Below are positions 44,219-55,684 of a stretch of 64,000 nt of DNA, piece after piece (within the stretch, counting starts at the first letter, position 1; every line of letters begins with the position of its first letter). The position numbers and the translations under genes were made by a program. This DNA comes from Excoecaria cochinchinensis (Eukaryota > Streptophyta > Magnoliopsida > Malpighiales > Euphorbiaceae), in the NCBI GenBank assembly GCA_947683425.1, contig CANTUQ010000003.1:3534001-3598000 (forward strand). Reading direction: 5' to 3'. The notes under the pieces were generated by a model. The model saw only the letters and a list, made by a program, of their open reading frames with translations. It was not told the DNA's origin and ran no database searches.

Positions 44219-46256
44219 TGTAAGGACCGTGTCCCAAGGCGGTTTGGATTAGAGATTACCCAATGAGGAATCAATGTCCAAGTCCGTACAAACGGTTGAG
44301 ATTTGGAGGTTTTGGTCCCCTGCTTCATGAGAAATGTGTTCTTTCAGTCTTCGTAGGAAAGAGGGAGGAAACGGGGATCTTTTTTTTTGGGTCAAAAGAT
44401 GTATTTTTCTCCACCGGCGGTCTGCCCGTCTGTTAAAGGCAAGACCGTCGCTCGCTGCGGGTCACCGACGGCCTATGTGATTTTTCGACGCCTGTCGGAG
44501 GGACCTGATTTTTCGGAGCACGCAACCTGATTTCCCGGAACACGCGACCTTTCCGACGCCCGTCGGTTAAATCCTTGTGTCACTAGGATTGAACCGACGG
44601 TAAGAGTTACAGGCCCGTCGGTTGAATCCTAGAAAGGGGTTAGAGAAATTTCTAAAGGGGGAAACTCTGTCAAAATTAACACTTGTTTCTCTCTCTTCCA
44701 ACAAACACAAATCTTAAGAAATCTCTTTTAGTTTAAGAATCAAACCATTAAAAAGGAGCTAAGTCTAATTAGTTTTCCTAAGGCTTTGATTCCAAAATTC
44801 AGTCTTTTGAAGGATCAAGAAGGAAATAATCTATTTTCCTCATTCTTGACCTCTCATTTTGTCTTCTCGTGGAGCGTGTGGGACTTTAATCGACACCAAA
44901 AATCCAACCAAAATATTATCTGAGGGTAAATATTCCGGACTTCTTCTCCGCATTATTTCATCTTCATTCTTATTCTTGCTTTTTTCGCCTTTTTTGTTTT
45001 TATCTTTCTTTATTTTGATCATTTTCATCTCGTTTTTTTGGTAAAAATCTGTGTTTGCCTTGAAAAAATAGTTTCACTGTCGTTTTTTTGAGACAGCGGT
45101 GACCGACGGGTCATCTGTTTTGCCGACGCCCGTCGGTCACCCCTCCCACAGACGCCCTCTATCGAGTGAGCGACGGGACACGTTGGTCACCTTGACTGAC
45201 GCCCGTCGATCACTCGGCAGTGGCCGTCCCTAGGTTCTGTCTCCATATTTTCAAACCCCCTTTTCTTTTCCTTTTTCTATCTTTCTCAAGTCTTAGAGCT
45301 TTATTTATATTGTGCTTTTTGTATATTAACACCCATTAACCTTTTGTGAGCATATATGATTTTCTTGGACTGTCCTGAGCTCGAGGGGCAATCTACCATG
45401 CTCGGAGAATTCCGTCCGGTTTAGTTTCCTAACCTTCTTAGTTATTTCACTGTTTTGTTTATTTATTAATTATTTTATGTACATGAATATACCTTTTTGT
45501 ATCTCGCTAAATATAAAAATTGATGAATGTTTTATATTTAATAAAGGGAGATTTTCATAAAATTAAGCACCTAATGTCCTATTTTTCATCCAATGAAAAA
45601 TTTCCACAATAAAAACATAATTTTTATAATAAATGCATGCGAGGACCAAAGTCCTCAAAATAAATAATCTCCCGTTTTATGTATGTATTGCACATTTATA
45701 AATGGGAGTTGTATTCTGCTCCTAGTGTTATTGTAATTTTTTGATTTAATATTCCTTTATTTGTCTATCGCTTTAACACTTGAATAAAATGCGCTTTTAA
45801 TTCAATTGCATCGTGTGGAAAGGGAGTGAATTAATGAGTTTACAATTTAATCATAAAATGATCGAGGTAGAAATAGATGAGAAGTCCCAAACCCAGCTCT
45901 GGGATTTGGGGTCAACGAGGCGAGAGGTCTTTCCGATCACTCATTGGAACCTCCAAGACACCTCTTGTGTCCTTTTCAAAGACTTAATCAATGAATCCTA
46001 GGCTCCAAGGGAGAGAGGTTCACCCTCCAAAACCCCTTTTGGTTGGCCCAAAATGGATACATGCGTTGTCTTAGGCTCTCTGAGGCGAGAGAAACTTTTC
46101 CAATGTTTTATTGGGTGGCGACTCCATGAAACCTCCTTGTTGCCCAAAATAGACGCACTTGTAAATATCTTTACAAGTTGCCAACGGATCCTCAATTGCC
46201 CGATTGCCCTCAAGCGGGCGGTCAGAGGGGCGGCCGCGGGTCTGGCGCTCATCACA
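44219..46256 (+). repeat. 5' LTR of element E
   Basis: 2038 bp from TGTAAGGACCGTG to CATCACA. Compared with the 3' LTR it lacks the segment with the TATA box (see 61579) around 44640, and has a different arrangement of CCGTCGGTT repeats there. Contains the perfect stem GAGGACcaaaGTCCTC at 45641-45656, a primer-site-like word at 46116-46126, and an inverted repeat GTGACCGACGGG/CCCGTCGGTCAC at about 45102-45143. The 62-codon frame at 45813 is conserved only as LTR sequence. Confidence 0.92.
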
Positions 46257-47162
46257 GTGGCGACTCCATTGGGGATTTGTTCGAGACTTTGATTTGAAAA
46301 TACCTCAGTTAACATTTATGATTAAAGTTTAATTCCTAAATTCGCTTTCTCTCATTTCCATATAGATCCCATTAGAGCCTTAGAATACGCTAGATTGGTC
46401 CCTTTTTAACCTCGGTGCATTCCCGAAGCACAACCCTACGTTCACTCAATGTGGGGAAGTGTTAAGGATAATCACCAGCCCAAGCTTCGTACCTTTTGGT
46501 ATATAAAATGATGACCCGATCGGTCGTTATGCTTGTGATGAGCTAGACCCATCGGTAGGGATCATGCTTGGGTAGCCTTAAAGTAATATCTCCCTCGACC
46601 AAAGTTCATATAATGGCCGTAGATACTCTCCCTAGGTGATATGAACCGTAATATCATGCTTGTTGTATGGGTCATTATGTATTGGGTGAATCCAGATGTC
46701 TTGCTTGGTAACCTAGCCAAAGACTTCCATGCCCCGATAGGGCCATGTCGATATATTTGGGATGTCTAAATACATGATGATCATTATCCATGCGCTTGTG
46801 CATTAGCATAGGAATGTTATGCTGCCGGTTTTTCGCCGCGCACCATCCGTGTCCATTGGGTTCCTCGCTGACCCGTGGATTAATCCCGCCTAGAAAGAGA
46901 CCGCACGACCACGTGTGTGGGAGCAATAAGGGTGGAAGAACCTATCTGCTTGCCTGTGATTTGTGGATGTTGCATATCACGGCCATGCATTTCGTTTGCA
47001 TTTTATGCATAATTCTAACACCTTATCTATGCAGCCATCGTAGATCTGCCCAGATGGACGAGAGGACCAACCGGATGACTGATCAGAGTTTCTGTATTTG
47101 AGCTGCAAGAAAGAGAGAGTCTTCTAGAAACCCATTTAGAAACCAGTGGTATCGTATCAGAG
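46257..47162 (+). other. Leader and primer-binding site of element E
   Basis: The primer-binding site TGGCGACTCCATTGGGGA is at 46258-46275. The shared Tat leader block is at about 46365-46600 on the opposite strand relative to A, B and C, consistent with the plus orientation of E. No gene is supported; the frame 46790-47101 is not conserved. Confidence 0.8.
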
Positions 47163-48907
47163 ATGGCAAACTCACCAAGGGAAAATGATGCTACCAGGGC
47201 TTTGATTGCTGAAGAAGTGGATAGAAGGTTTGATGAGTTCGAAGGCCGTATGATGAATATGTTAGTTGCAATGGCTCAGCAGGCTGCTCCGCAAATTCCT
47301 CCTCCTCCTCCCATGAGACAAAAATGAGCGGGAGGAGGAAAGAGTAAAAAGACAGGAGGAACCAATTCGACCACCACCTATAGATCTGAGATCAGTGGCT
47401 TCCGGGGTCCAGAGAAGGAGACAAGTGCTAAGGTTAGAAGATGACCGGGAGGATGAAGATGACAAAATGAGCATTGTATCTGAGAGGGGGGAAGGCACCC
47501 CAGACCGAAGAGTTCATCTGGAAGAAGATGGAAGAAAAGTTTGAGGCTATGGCCCGCATGTTAGGTAGAGGCTAAGGGATGAACCCAGAAGATAAGGAGC
47601 TGGAGGGAGATGACCCAATCCCGTACAATTTCAAGATGCCTGATGTTCCCAAGTTTGACGGCACTTCTGACCCGACCGCCCATGTAAAGCAGTATTCCTT
47701 GATCATGAAAGGGACTACCTTGTCCAAGAGGCAGAAAGTGGAGTACTTTTGCTTGAGCTTAACTGGCCCCGCCATAGATTAGTACCACAGCCTCGATCGC
47801 CGAACCAAGGAGGATTAGGATATGCTCACAGAGGAGTTTTTAAGGCAGTACGACTGCAACACAAGGATGGAGGTGACCCTCAAGGATTTGGAGCTGCTTC
47901 AGCAAAAGGCCGAGGAATCCTTCCATGATTACCTAACCCGCTGGCGGAGTAGAGTAATGGAGATGAGGAGAAAGCCAGACACTAAAGACCCGATCCGTTT
48001 GTTCATCAAGAACGCGAGCCCATACTTAAAAGAAGGTTTGAAGATGAAGGGTCTAAAAGACTGGGAGTCTTTGAAGGACATAGCCATAGAAGCGGAAGGG
48101 GAATACTTAGCCCGAAAGGCGAGCAATGACAATTATGCCAAGAGAGCTAATACCAGTCAAGGGACAAATAGGCCAGCCGGTCCCAATGGTAGCACCAGAA
48201 GAACGGTTGAGGTGTCTGCTACTGACGCAACTACCCCGAGGAAGTTTTTGAACTTCGAAAGACCACTGTCTTGGGTTTTAAGAAGGTTGATTAAAGAAGG
48301 GAAGCTGCAGCCATTGCCTCATAGGCCTGCTATGACGCAAGGGATGCCGGGGCATAAAGATAATGAGTACTGTGCCTTTCATCAGCATACGAGCCATTTA
48401 ACGAATAATTATAAAGCACTGAGGCACTCAATCTAGGATTTGATTGACAGCAAACAAATCACTGACCCCGAGCGGAGAGAGGAAAAAAAGAAGCCTAGCT
48501 ATAATGCTATGCCGCCACCTATTTTCATGATTGGATCAAGCCTACCAGAATGGTACTTGCTGCAAGACTTGTATGGGAATGAGTATGTTGCTGTTACTCG
48601 CCCTGAGGCCAAGGGGGAAAGGATGTCTGTAGCGACAATTGATTATTGGTCTAGTAGCGAAAGCGGTGAAGAAAATGAGGAGGAAGTTGAAATATCTTTG
48701 GATCTGTGGAAGTCAGATGAAGAGGGAAAAGAAGTAGGAGCTGTAACAAGGAGTGGAAGAGTAGTCCCAGAGATAAAAAGGTCACTGGAACCAGTGCAGG
48801 CATCAACAGAGAAAGAGCTGGAAGAGAATCAGATAGTCAAACAGTTGAAGAAGACCACGGCTCAAATATCTATATGGGATCTTCTGAGGCAGTCCCCTTC
48901 TCATAGA
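47163..48907 (+). pseudogene. gag: Gag (element E)
   Basis: The start MANSPREND at 47163 is aligned with the B gag start. After a stop near 47325 and frame changes, the capsid follows: MPDVPKFDGTSDPTAHVKQY (47633 on), TAG where TGG is expected at 47780, then LTEEFLRQYD, TLKDLELLQQKAEESFHDYL and KNASPYLKEGLKMKGL (the retrotransposon gag domain). The zinc-knuckle-like YCAFHQHTSHLTNNY has Tyr for the last Cys. After a TAG at 48434 an acidic tail leads to ISIWDLLRQSPSHR. From 47962 on it belongs to duplication unit 1. Confidence 0.85.
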
Positions 48908-48967
48908 TAAAAGTTGGTAAAAGCTTTGACTGAGTCTACTGTGGCTACTACAATCTCTCCATAAGAA

Positions 48968-49768
48968 TTGTTAGACCTTGTAAAAGGGGGATCAGGAGAG
49001 AGATTAGTGTATTTTGATGCCGACTTGCCAGTCGAAGGCCGTAATCATAACCGACCGCTGTATATTAAGGCGCAAATCAATGGCAAGCACACTGCTTGCG
49101 TTATGGTAGACGACGGGTCATCTGTAAATGTTTGCCCTCTGGTGGCGCTTCAGGCTTTCGGTTTGGATGAGGGCATGCTTAGCGAGTCAGATTTGACTAT
49201 TACAGCTTACGATAATTCTAGAAGGCAAGCTTCGGGGACGTTCAAGACTTTGGTCAAGGTTGAACCTATTGAGACGGAGACAGAATTTGTAGTTTTGCCC
49301 ATTCCGGCCAACTTCTCGGCATTGCTTGGGAGGTCCTAGTTTCATAAACTAGGGGGAGTACCGTCTACGCTACACCATAATAAAATTCCCACATGAAGGC
49401 GAGGTGGTAACCATTAAGGCGGCCAGGGATAATCAGGTATCGGCCCTAGAGATTGCTAATCAGCCATTTAGTGGTTTTCACGTATCAGTAATAGGGGAAG
49501 AGCAGAGGTCATTGGATTGCCCTCCAGTGGTTAATATGATGAAGAGGATGCACTATCTCCCTGGGGCTGGTCTTGGTAAAAATTCGCAAGGGCCGCGATC
49601 CGCAATCACTACTCGAGGTCAGAAAGATCGGAAGGGTTTGGGATACAAAGGCGGACTTGGCAAAAAGAAGACGACGGAAAAGATCCCTCACATTTCAGAA
49701 AGCTTTGTGCCCGCATCCTCAGTATGCGCTTACATTGGTGAAGATGAGCCACAGTGGGTGAATGGAAA
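48968..49768 (+). pseudogene. pol: Aspartic protease and G-patch-like region, first copy (E)
   Basis: Protease with YIKAQINGKHTACVMVDDG, then GSSVNVCP and FVVLPIPANFSALLGR, stopped by TAG at 49339 where the second copy has TGG. A frameshift leads to YLPGAGLGKNSQGP, a glycine-rich G-patch-like motif, then KDRKGLGYKGGLGKKK. The end is fused in frame to the duplicated capsid (PQWVNGK-MRRKLD), making the chimeric 279-codon frame 49404-50243. Confidence 0.85.
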
Positions 49769-50714
49769 GATGAGGAGAAAGCTAGACACTCAAGACCCGA
49801 TCCGTTTGTTCATCAAGAACGCGAGCCCATACTTAAAAGAAGGTTTGAAGATGAAGGGTCTAAAAGACTGGGAGTCTTTGAAGGACATAGCCATAGAAGC
49901 GGAAGGGGAATACTTAGCCCGAAAGGCGAGCAATGACAATTATGCCAAGAGAGCTAATACCAGTCAAGGGACAAATAGGCCAGCCGGTCCCAATGGTAGC
50001 ACCAGAAGAACGGTTGAGGTGTCTGCTACTGACGCAACTACCCCGAGGAAGTTTTTGAACTTCGAAAGACCACTGTCTTGGGTTTTAAGAAGGTTGATTA
50101 AAGAAGGGAAGCTGCAGCCATTGCCTCATAGGCCTGCTATGACGCAAGTGATGCCGGGGCATAAAGATAATGAGTACTGTGCCTTTCATCAGCATACGGG
50201 CCATTTAACGAATAATTATAAAGCACTGAGGCACTCAATCTAGGATTTGATTGACAGCAAACAAATCACTGACCCCGAGCGGAGAGAGGAAAAAAAGAAG
50301 CCTAGCTATAATGCTATGCCGCCACCTATTTTCATGATTGGATCAAGCCTACCAGAATGGTACTTGCTGCAAGACTTGTATGGGAATGAGTATGTTGCTG
50401 TTACTCGCCCTGAGGCCAAGGGGGAAAGGATGTCTGTAGCGATAATTGATTATTGGTCTAGTAGCGAAAGTGGTGAAGAAAATGAGGAGGAAGTTGAAAT
50501 ATCTTTGGATCTGTGGAAGTCAGATGAAGAGGGAAAAGAAGTAGGAGCTGTAACGAGGAGTGGAAGAGTAGTCCCAGAGATAAAAAGGTCACTGGAACCA
50601 GTGCAAGCATCAACAGAGAAAGAGCTGGAAGAGAATCAGATAGTCAAACAGTTGAAGAAGACCACGGCTCAAATATCTATATGGGATCTTCTGAGGCAGT
50701 CCCCTTCTCATAGA
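49769..50714 (+). pseudogene. gag: Second copy of gag C-terminal half (E)
   Basis: Repeats KNASPYLKEGLKMKGL through ISIWDLLRQSPSHR. It has the same TAG after RHSI, so that stop predates the duplication. HTGHLTNNY here against HTSHLTNNY in copy 1 is one of few differences. Confidence 0.85.
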
Positions 50715-50774
50715 TAAAAGTTGGTAAAAGCTTTGACTGAGTCTACTGTGGCTACTACAATCTCTCCATAAGAA

Positions 50775-52101
50775 TTGTTAGACCTTGTAAAAGGGGGATC
50801 AGGAGAGAGATTAGTGTATTCTGATGCCGACTTGCCAGTCGAAGGCCGTAATCATAACCGACCACTGTATATTAAGGCGCAAATCAATGGCAAGCACACT
50901 GCTTGCGTTATGGTAGACGACGGGTCATCTGTAAATGTTTGCCCTCTGGTGGCGCTTCAGGCTTTCGGTTTGGATGAGGGCATGCTTAGCGAGTCAGATT
51001 TGACTATTACAACTTACGATAATTCTAGAAGGCAGGCTTCGGGGACGTTCAAGACTTTGGTCAAGGTTGAACCTATTGAGACGGAGACAGAATTTGTAGT
51101 TTTGCCCATTCCGGCCAACTTCTCGGCATTGCTTGGGAGGTCCTGGTTTCATAAACTAGGGGGAGTACCGTCTACGCTACACCATAATAAAATTCCCACA
51201 TGAAGGCGAGGTGGTAACCATTAAGGCGGCCAGGGATAATCAGGTATCAGCCCTAGAGATTGCTAATCAGCCATTTAGTGGTTTTCACGTATCAGTAATA
51301 GGGGAAGAGCAGAGGTCATTGGATTGCCTTCCAGTGGTTAATATGATGAAGAGGATGCACTATCTCCCTGGGGCTGGTCTTGGTAAAAATTCGCAAGGGC
51401 CGCGATCTGCAATCACTACTCGAGGTCAGAAAGATCGAAAGGGTTTGGGATACAAAGGCGGACTTGGCAAAAAGAAGACGACGGAAAAGATCCCTCACAT
51501 TTCAGAAAGCTTTGTGCCCGCATCCTCAGTATGCGCTTACATTGGTGAAGATGAGCCACAGTGGGTGAATGGAAAGATTGTCCCTGGATGTGAGATCTTC
51601 AGTAATGTTTTTGACTGGGATGTGGGAGTTATTAAAATGGCTGAGGACTTCTGGGATGAGGAAGTTATGACCCAATGCATTGCCTGGGGTAGGGATGAGC
51701 CTAAAGAGGTTGTCACCGAGAAGATGTTAGCTACCAGGCTGAAAGAGAAGGAAAAAATGGTAGAGTCAGAACTAAAGATTGGGGATTTGAAGATTTCCTC
51801 AGGGATAGTTGAAAGGCCTCTGCCAAGCCAGGAAGCCGAGGCACAAGCTGCTGCAGCATCGACCTCAACGGAAGCTGAAGAAGATACTAGCTTAGATTTT
51901 CTTTTTATTCCGGAACTTTTTTATGATGTAAATGACAATAATAATATTATTAGTAAGATGATGATTTTGCTTATTTGTGCGATGTTTCCAATAATCTCAA
52001 CATGCATGAACATGATCATATCCCATCTATCTTTGATATTGATTCCACTGACACCACGCCTTTTGATCTTGGAACCTCAAAAAATCCGAAGGAAATCTTA
52101 A
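50775..52101 (+). pseudogene. pol: Second protease, G-patch-like region and linker (E)
   Basis: Protease copy 2 (50775-51203) is open past GRSWFHKLGG, then a frameshift leads to the G-patch-like region (51211-52101 frame). A unique tail, CEIFSNVFDWDVGVIKMAEDFWDEEV, runs to an Ala/Glu-rich linker. Near 51955 a one-base shift is needed to reach CDVSNNLNMHEHDH and the pre-RT segment, compared with B (about 33180). Confidence 0.82.
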
Positions 52102-52140
52102 TAGCATCGAATATAACTCCTGATGAGAGAAAAATTCAAG

Positions 52141-53433
52141 AGAATAATAAAAAAATATGAAAAAGTTTTTGCCTGGACCTACGAGGACATGCCAGGAATT
52201 GATCGGAACATCGCAAAGCATGCTATTCCGACGTATCCGGACCATAAGCCTGTAAAATAGAAGTTGAGGAGGCTTAGGCCAGAATGGGCAGACAAGGTGA
52301 AAGAGGAGATTTGGCAGCAGATCGAAGCCAAATTCCTAGTTGAAGTGCAGTATCCTACATGGCTAGCAAATGTAGTCCCTGTAGCCAAGAAGAACGGAAA
52401 GGTAAGGGTATGTGTGGATTATCGAGATCTGAACAAGGCCTGCCCTAAAGACGATTTTCTACTACCCCACATTGACGTGTTGATAAATAGTGTCGCCAAC
52501 TGCGCGATGTACAGTTTTGGGGATGGTTATGTAGGCTACAACCAGATCCTTAATAAGATAGTCGACCGGATTAAAACAGCTTTCATCACGGAATGGGGGA
52601 CCTATGCCTACAGAGTAATGCCTTTCGGCCTAAAGAATGCAGGGGCTACGTACCAGAGAATGGCAATGAAGATCCTAAGCGACTTGATCCACAAGGAAGT
52701 GGAGGTGTACGTAGACGACATGATGGTCAAGTCAGCCATTAGGGAGGGCCATTTCGAAGCTTTAGAGAAGTTCTTCACTAGGATTGATAAGTACAGCCTG
52801 CGACTTAATCCCAAGAAGTGTATCTTCGGAGTAACTTCAGGAAAGCTATTGGGGCATGTCGTCAGCAGGAGGGGAATTGAAATTGACCCAGATAAGGTGA
52901 AGGCCATCAGAGAGATGCCCATGCCACAAAAAGAGAAGGAGGTGAGAAGCTTCCTAGGCAAGCTACAATATGTCAGTCGATTCATTGCGAAGCTCACTTC
53001 GATATGTGAGCCAATCTTCAAGTTGCTCAGAAAGAATCAGCCTGTGGTTTGGAATGAAGATTGCCAGAGAGCTTTTGATAGCATCAGGGAATATCTGCTG
53101 AGTCCGCCAGTGCTGAGGCCACCGCAACCGATCAAGCCGCTTATCTTGTATCTAGCAGTGGAGGACGGTTCCGTGGGAGCTATGATGGCTCAAGAAGATG
53201 AGTTCGGGGTGGAATTCGCGGTTTACTATCTCAGCAAGAAGTTCCTGGCCTATGAGATAAAATATGATGAAGTAGAGAAGATATGCCTGGTAGTGATTTG
53301 GGCGTCAAAGAAGCTTAGGCACTACTTCCATTCATACAGAGTTCAGGCAGTGGCAAAGCAGAATCCTTTGAGGTATTTGCAAGAAGCGCCATCTTTGCTT
53401 GGTAAGATGGGAAGGTGGTTGCTATTGCTATAA
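52141..53433 (+). pseudogene. pol: Reverse transcriptase and RNase H (element E)
   Basis: After a TAG near 52258 the frame 52264-53433 is open for 389 codons: RRLRPEWADKVKEEI, VRVCVDYRDLNKACP, SFGDGYVGYNQI (relatives have SFLDG), AYRVMPFGLKNAGATYQ, the YVDDMMVKS catalytic box, KKCIFGVTSGKLLGH, RSFLGKLQYVSRFI, then RNase H with LAVEDGSVGAMM and EKICLVVIWASKKL. It ends at TAA, where Gln is expected, before the archaeal-type RNase H. The best preserved RT in the window. Confidence 0.92.
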
Positions 53434-54028
53434 GATTTCGATGTCGAATACATCACTCACAAAACTATCAAGGGGCGAGCAGTAGCGGAGTTTCTTGCTG
53501 ATCATCCCATTCAGGGCGACGCACCTGAATTCAATTTTCCTGATGAGAGCATAGCCACAATTTATGTCCAAGGATGGCAGTTATATTTTGATGGGGCTGT
53601 AAATAACAAGGGGGAAGGAGTCGGAATCATTTTGATGACCCCAGATGATGAGAAGCTCTCGTTGGCCAAGAAGTTGAGGTACAGGGTCACCAACAATGAA
53701 GCTGAATATGAAGCGTGCACCTTTGGGTTAGAAGCCTTAGCTGCCTTGGGGGCAAAGAACGTAGAGGTTTTTGGTGACTCATCCTTGGTAATCAGCTAAA
53801 TCCGGGGTGAGTGGGTTGTAAAGGAAGAGCGGCTGGTACCTTATGTTGAATATCTGAAGGAGCTATGTGGGCAGTTCGAGACCTGTACGTTCCGCTTTGT
53901 GCCAAGAGAGGAGAACCGTCTGGCTGATGCACTGGCAACTCTGGTCTCGATATGGGATAATCCTAAAGGGATAGCTATGAAGCCTGTCCTAATTTCGAGT
54001 TCTGAGAAGCCCAGCTTCGAGATCAAAC
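53434..54028 (+). pseudogene. pol: Archaeal-type RNase H (element E)
   Basis: Catalytic landmarks: LYFDGAVNNKGEG (Asp, near 53585), NNEAEYEA (Glu), FGDSSLV (Asp) and REENRLADALATL (Asp, in the 53899-55233 frame). A TAA replaces Gln after SSLVIS. This domain places the element in the Tat/Ogre clade. Confidence 0.9.
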
Positions 54029-55294
54029 CAATAATGAAAGTAGAAGTAGCAGATGGAAAGCCATGGTACTTTGACATCATGAATTATTTGGAAAATGCGA
54101 GATTTCCAGAGGAAGCAACCGAGAAAGATCAGAGGATGATCCGAAGGCTATCCACTCAGTTCATAACCTTAGACAGGGTGTTATACAAAAGGCAGGCAGA
54201 TGGTAACCAGCTCAGGTGCATAGACGAAAGGGAAGCCCGGAGGGTGATAGAAGAAACCCATGCAGGCGTCTGTGGGGCTTATATGAATGGGTTAACCCTT
54301 GCGAAGAAGATCATAAGGCAAGGCTTCTATTTGCTTACGATAGACAATGATTGCTCAAAATATGTCAAGCAGTGCCAGCTATGCCAGCAATACGCAGATT
54401 TAAGGCACTTGCCAGTGTCAGAGCTACACAGCCTAACATCACCTTGGCCATTCGCTGCTTGGGGAATAAACATTATAGGAGAGATCCGCCCTACGGCATC
54501 CAACGGGCACAGATACATAATAGTCGCAATCGACTATTTTACAAAATGGGTAGAGTCAGAATCCTTCAAGAGGATTGATGCAAGAGACATGGCCAAGTTC
54601 ATTGAAAGAAATCTGATCTACAGATACGGCCTCCCACATAACATAGTGTCTGATAACGGGGTGCAGTTCATGGGAGAAACTAGGAAGCTTCTTGAGAAGT
54701 ACGGAATCGAGCACCATAAATCCTCTCCCTATCGACCACAAGCTAACGGGGCAGTAGAGGCCGCCAATAAGAATATGAAGAAGATCCTAGCCAAGATGGT
54801 CCAAACCTACAAAGACTGGGCAGAGAAGCTACCCTTTGCACTGTGGGGTTACAGAATGACGGTGAGGACATCTACGGGCGCTATGCCATATTCTCTGGTT
54901 TATGGGACAGAGGCAGTACTGCCAGTCGAGGTAGAGCTCAAATCGCTGAGATTAGTCATGGAAGCTCAGATTCCGGAAGCCGAATGGGCACAACAGAGGT
55001 TACAGCATTTGAACTTATTGGATGAGAGTAGGCTGAAAGCTTACTATCACAATCAGATCTATCAAAAGAGGCTGGCCATATCATTTGGGAAGAAGGTGAA
55101 AAGGCATCCGCTAAAGGAGGGGGACTTGGTGTTCAAACAGATGAGGCCAGGTGTACCAGATATAAGAGGAAAATTTAGACCAACCTGGGAAGGGCCGTTT
55201 ATCCTCAAGAGGAGCTACAATCTTATCGGATAGCGATGGTAATGAGTTCAAGGAACCGATCAATGTCGACAGACTTAAAAGGTTCCATGGCTAA
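54029..55294 (+). pseudogene. pol: Integrase (element E)
   Basis: Open to 55233 within a 444-codon frame. The zinc finger is damaged (AGVCGAYMNG where B has GAHMNG; CQLCQQY kept). In the catalytic core the first acid is lost: WGINIIGEI where relatives have WGIDIIG. The second (IVSDNGVQF) and third (GAVEAANKN) are kept. The C-terminal GKFRPTWEGPFILKR strand is intact. A shift at 55233 separates the last 20 residues (FKEPINVDRLKRFHG), which end at 55294. Confidence 0.92.
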
Positions 55295-55684
55295 AGACCA
55301 ACAATAAAAAGAAGAGAATAAAATGCCCCGCGGGTCGAAAACCGAAAAAAGGCAGCCTTACTAAAATTTGGCACCTCGACAGGGTGAAAACCAAAAAAAG
55401 GCATCCTATGCAAAAATAAGAGGCATGAGAGAAAATGTCCAATCGTGAAAACCCGAAAGGGCCAGTTGGTAACAGGAGTCGATGCTGTTAAAATTTAGTT
55501 TCATGTATTCATAGGGCATGCACAGTCGAGTTAATGCCAAAACTGATCATGTATGCTGAAATTCTATGGAAATGTACACAATTTCGTGAAATAAAATAAG
55601 AATTATTCTTCTCATTTCCGTCATTTTCTAGTTCTGCATTAAAAAGAAATGTAATACTCAAAAAGTGTACCTATGTAAACTAAG
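55295..55684 (+). other. Spacer after integrase with GTGAAAACC words
   Basis: Non-coding. Contains AATGCCCCGCGGGTCGAAAA, as in B (2470-2500), and repeated GGTGAAAACC / CGTGAAAACCCGAAAGG words typical of Tat 3' regions. No gene seen. Confidence 0.6.

Larger units (their letters stand above)
47962..51575 (+). repeat. Tandem duplication of 1807 bp in gag-pro (two units)
   Basis: Unit 1 is 47962-49768 and unit 2 is 49769-51575, nearly identical along their length. The join is at the shared GAT of GGAAAGATGAGG (49769), where GGAAAGATTGTCC (51576) is the original context. Unit 2 duplicates the capsid C-terminal half, zinc-knuckle region, protease and G-patch-like region. Confidence 0.95.

Noticed and set aside
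45813..46001. 62-codon ORF repeated at 62785-62973
   Set aside because: Conserved only because both are LTR copies of E; the related C LTR has stops there.
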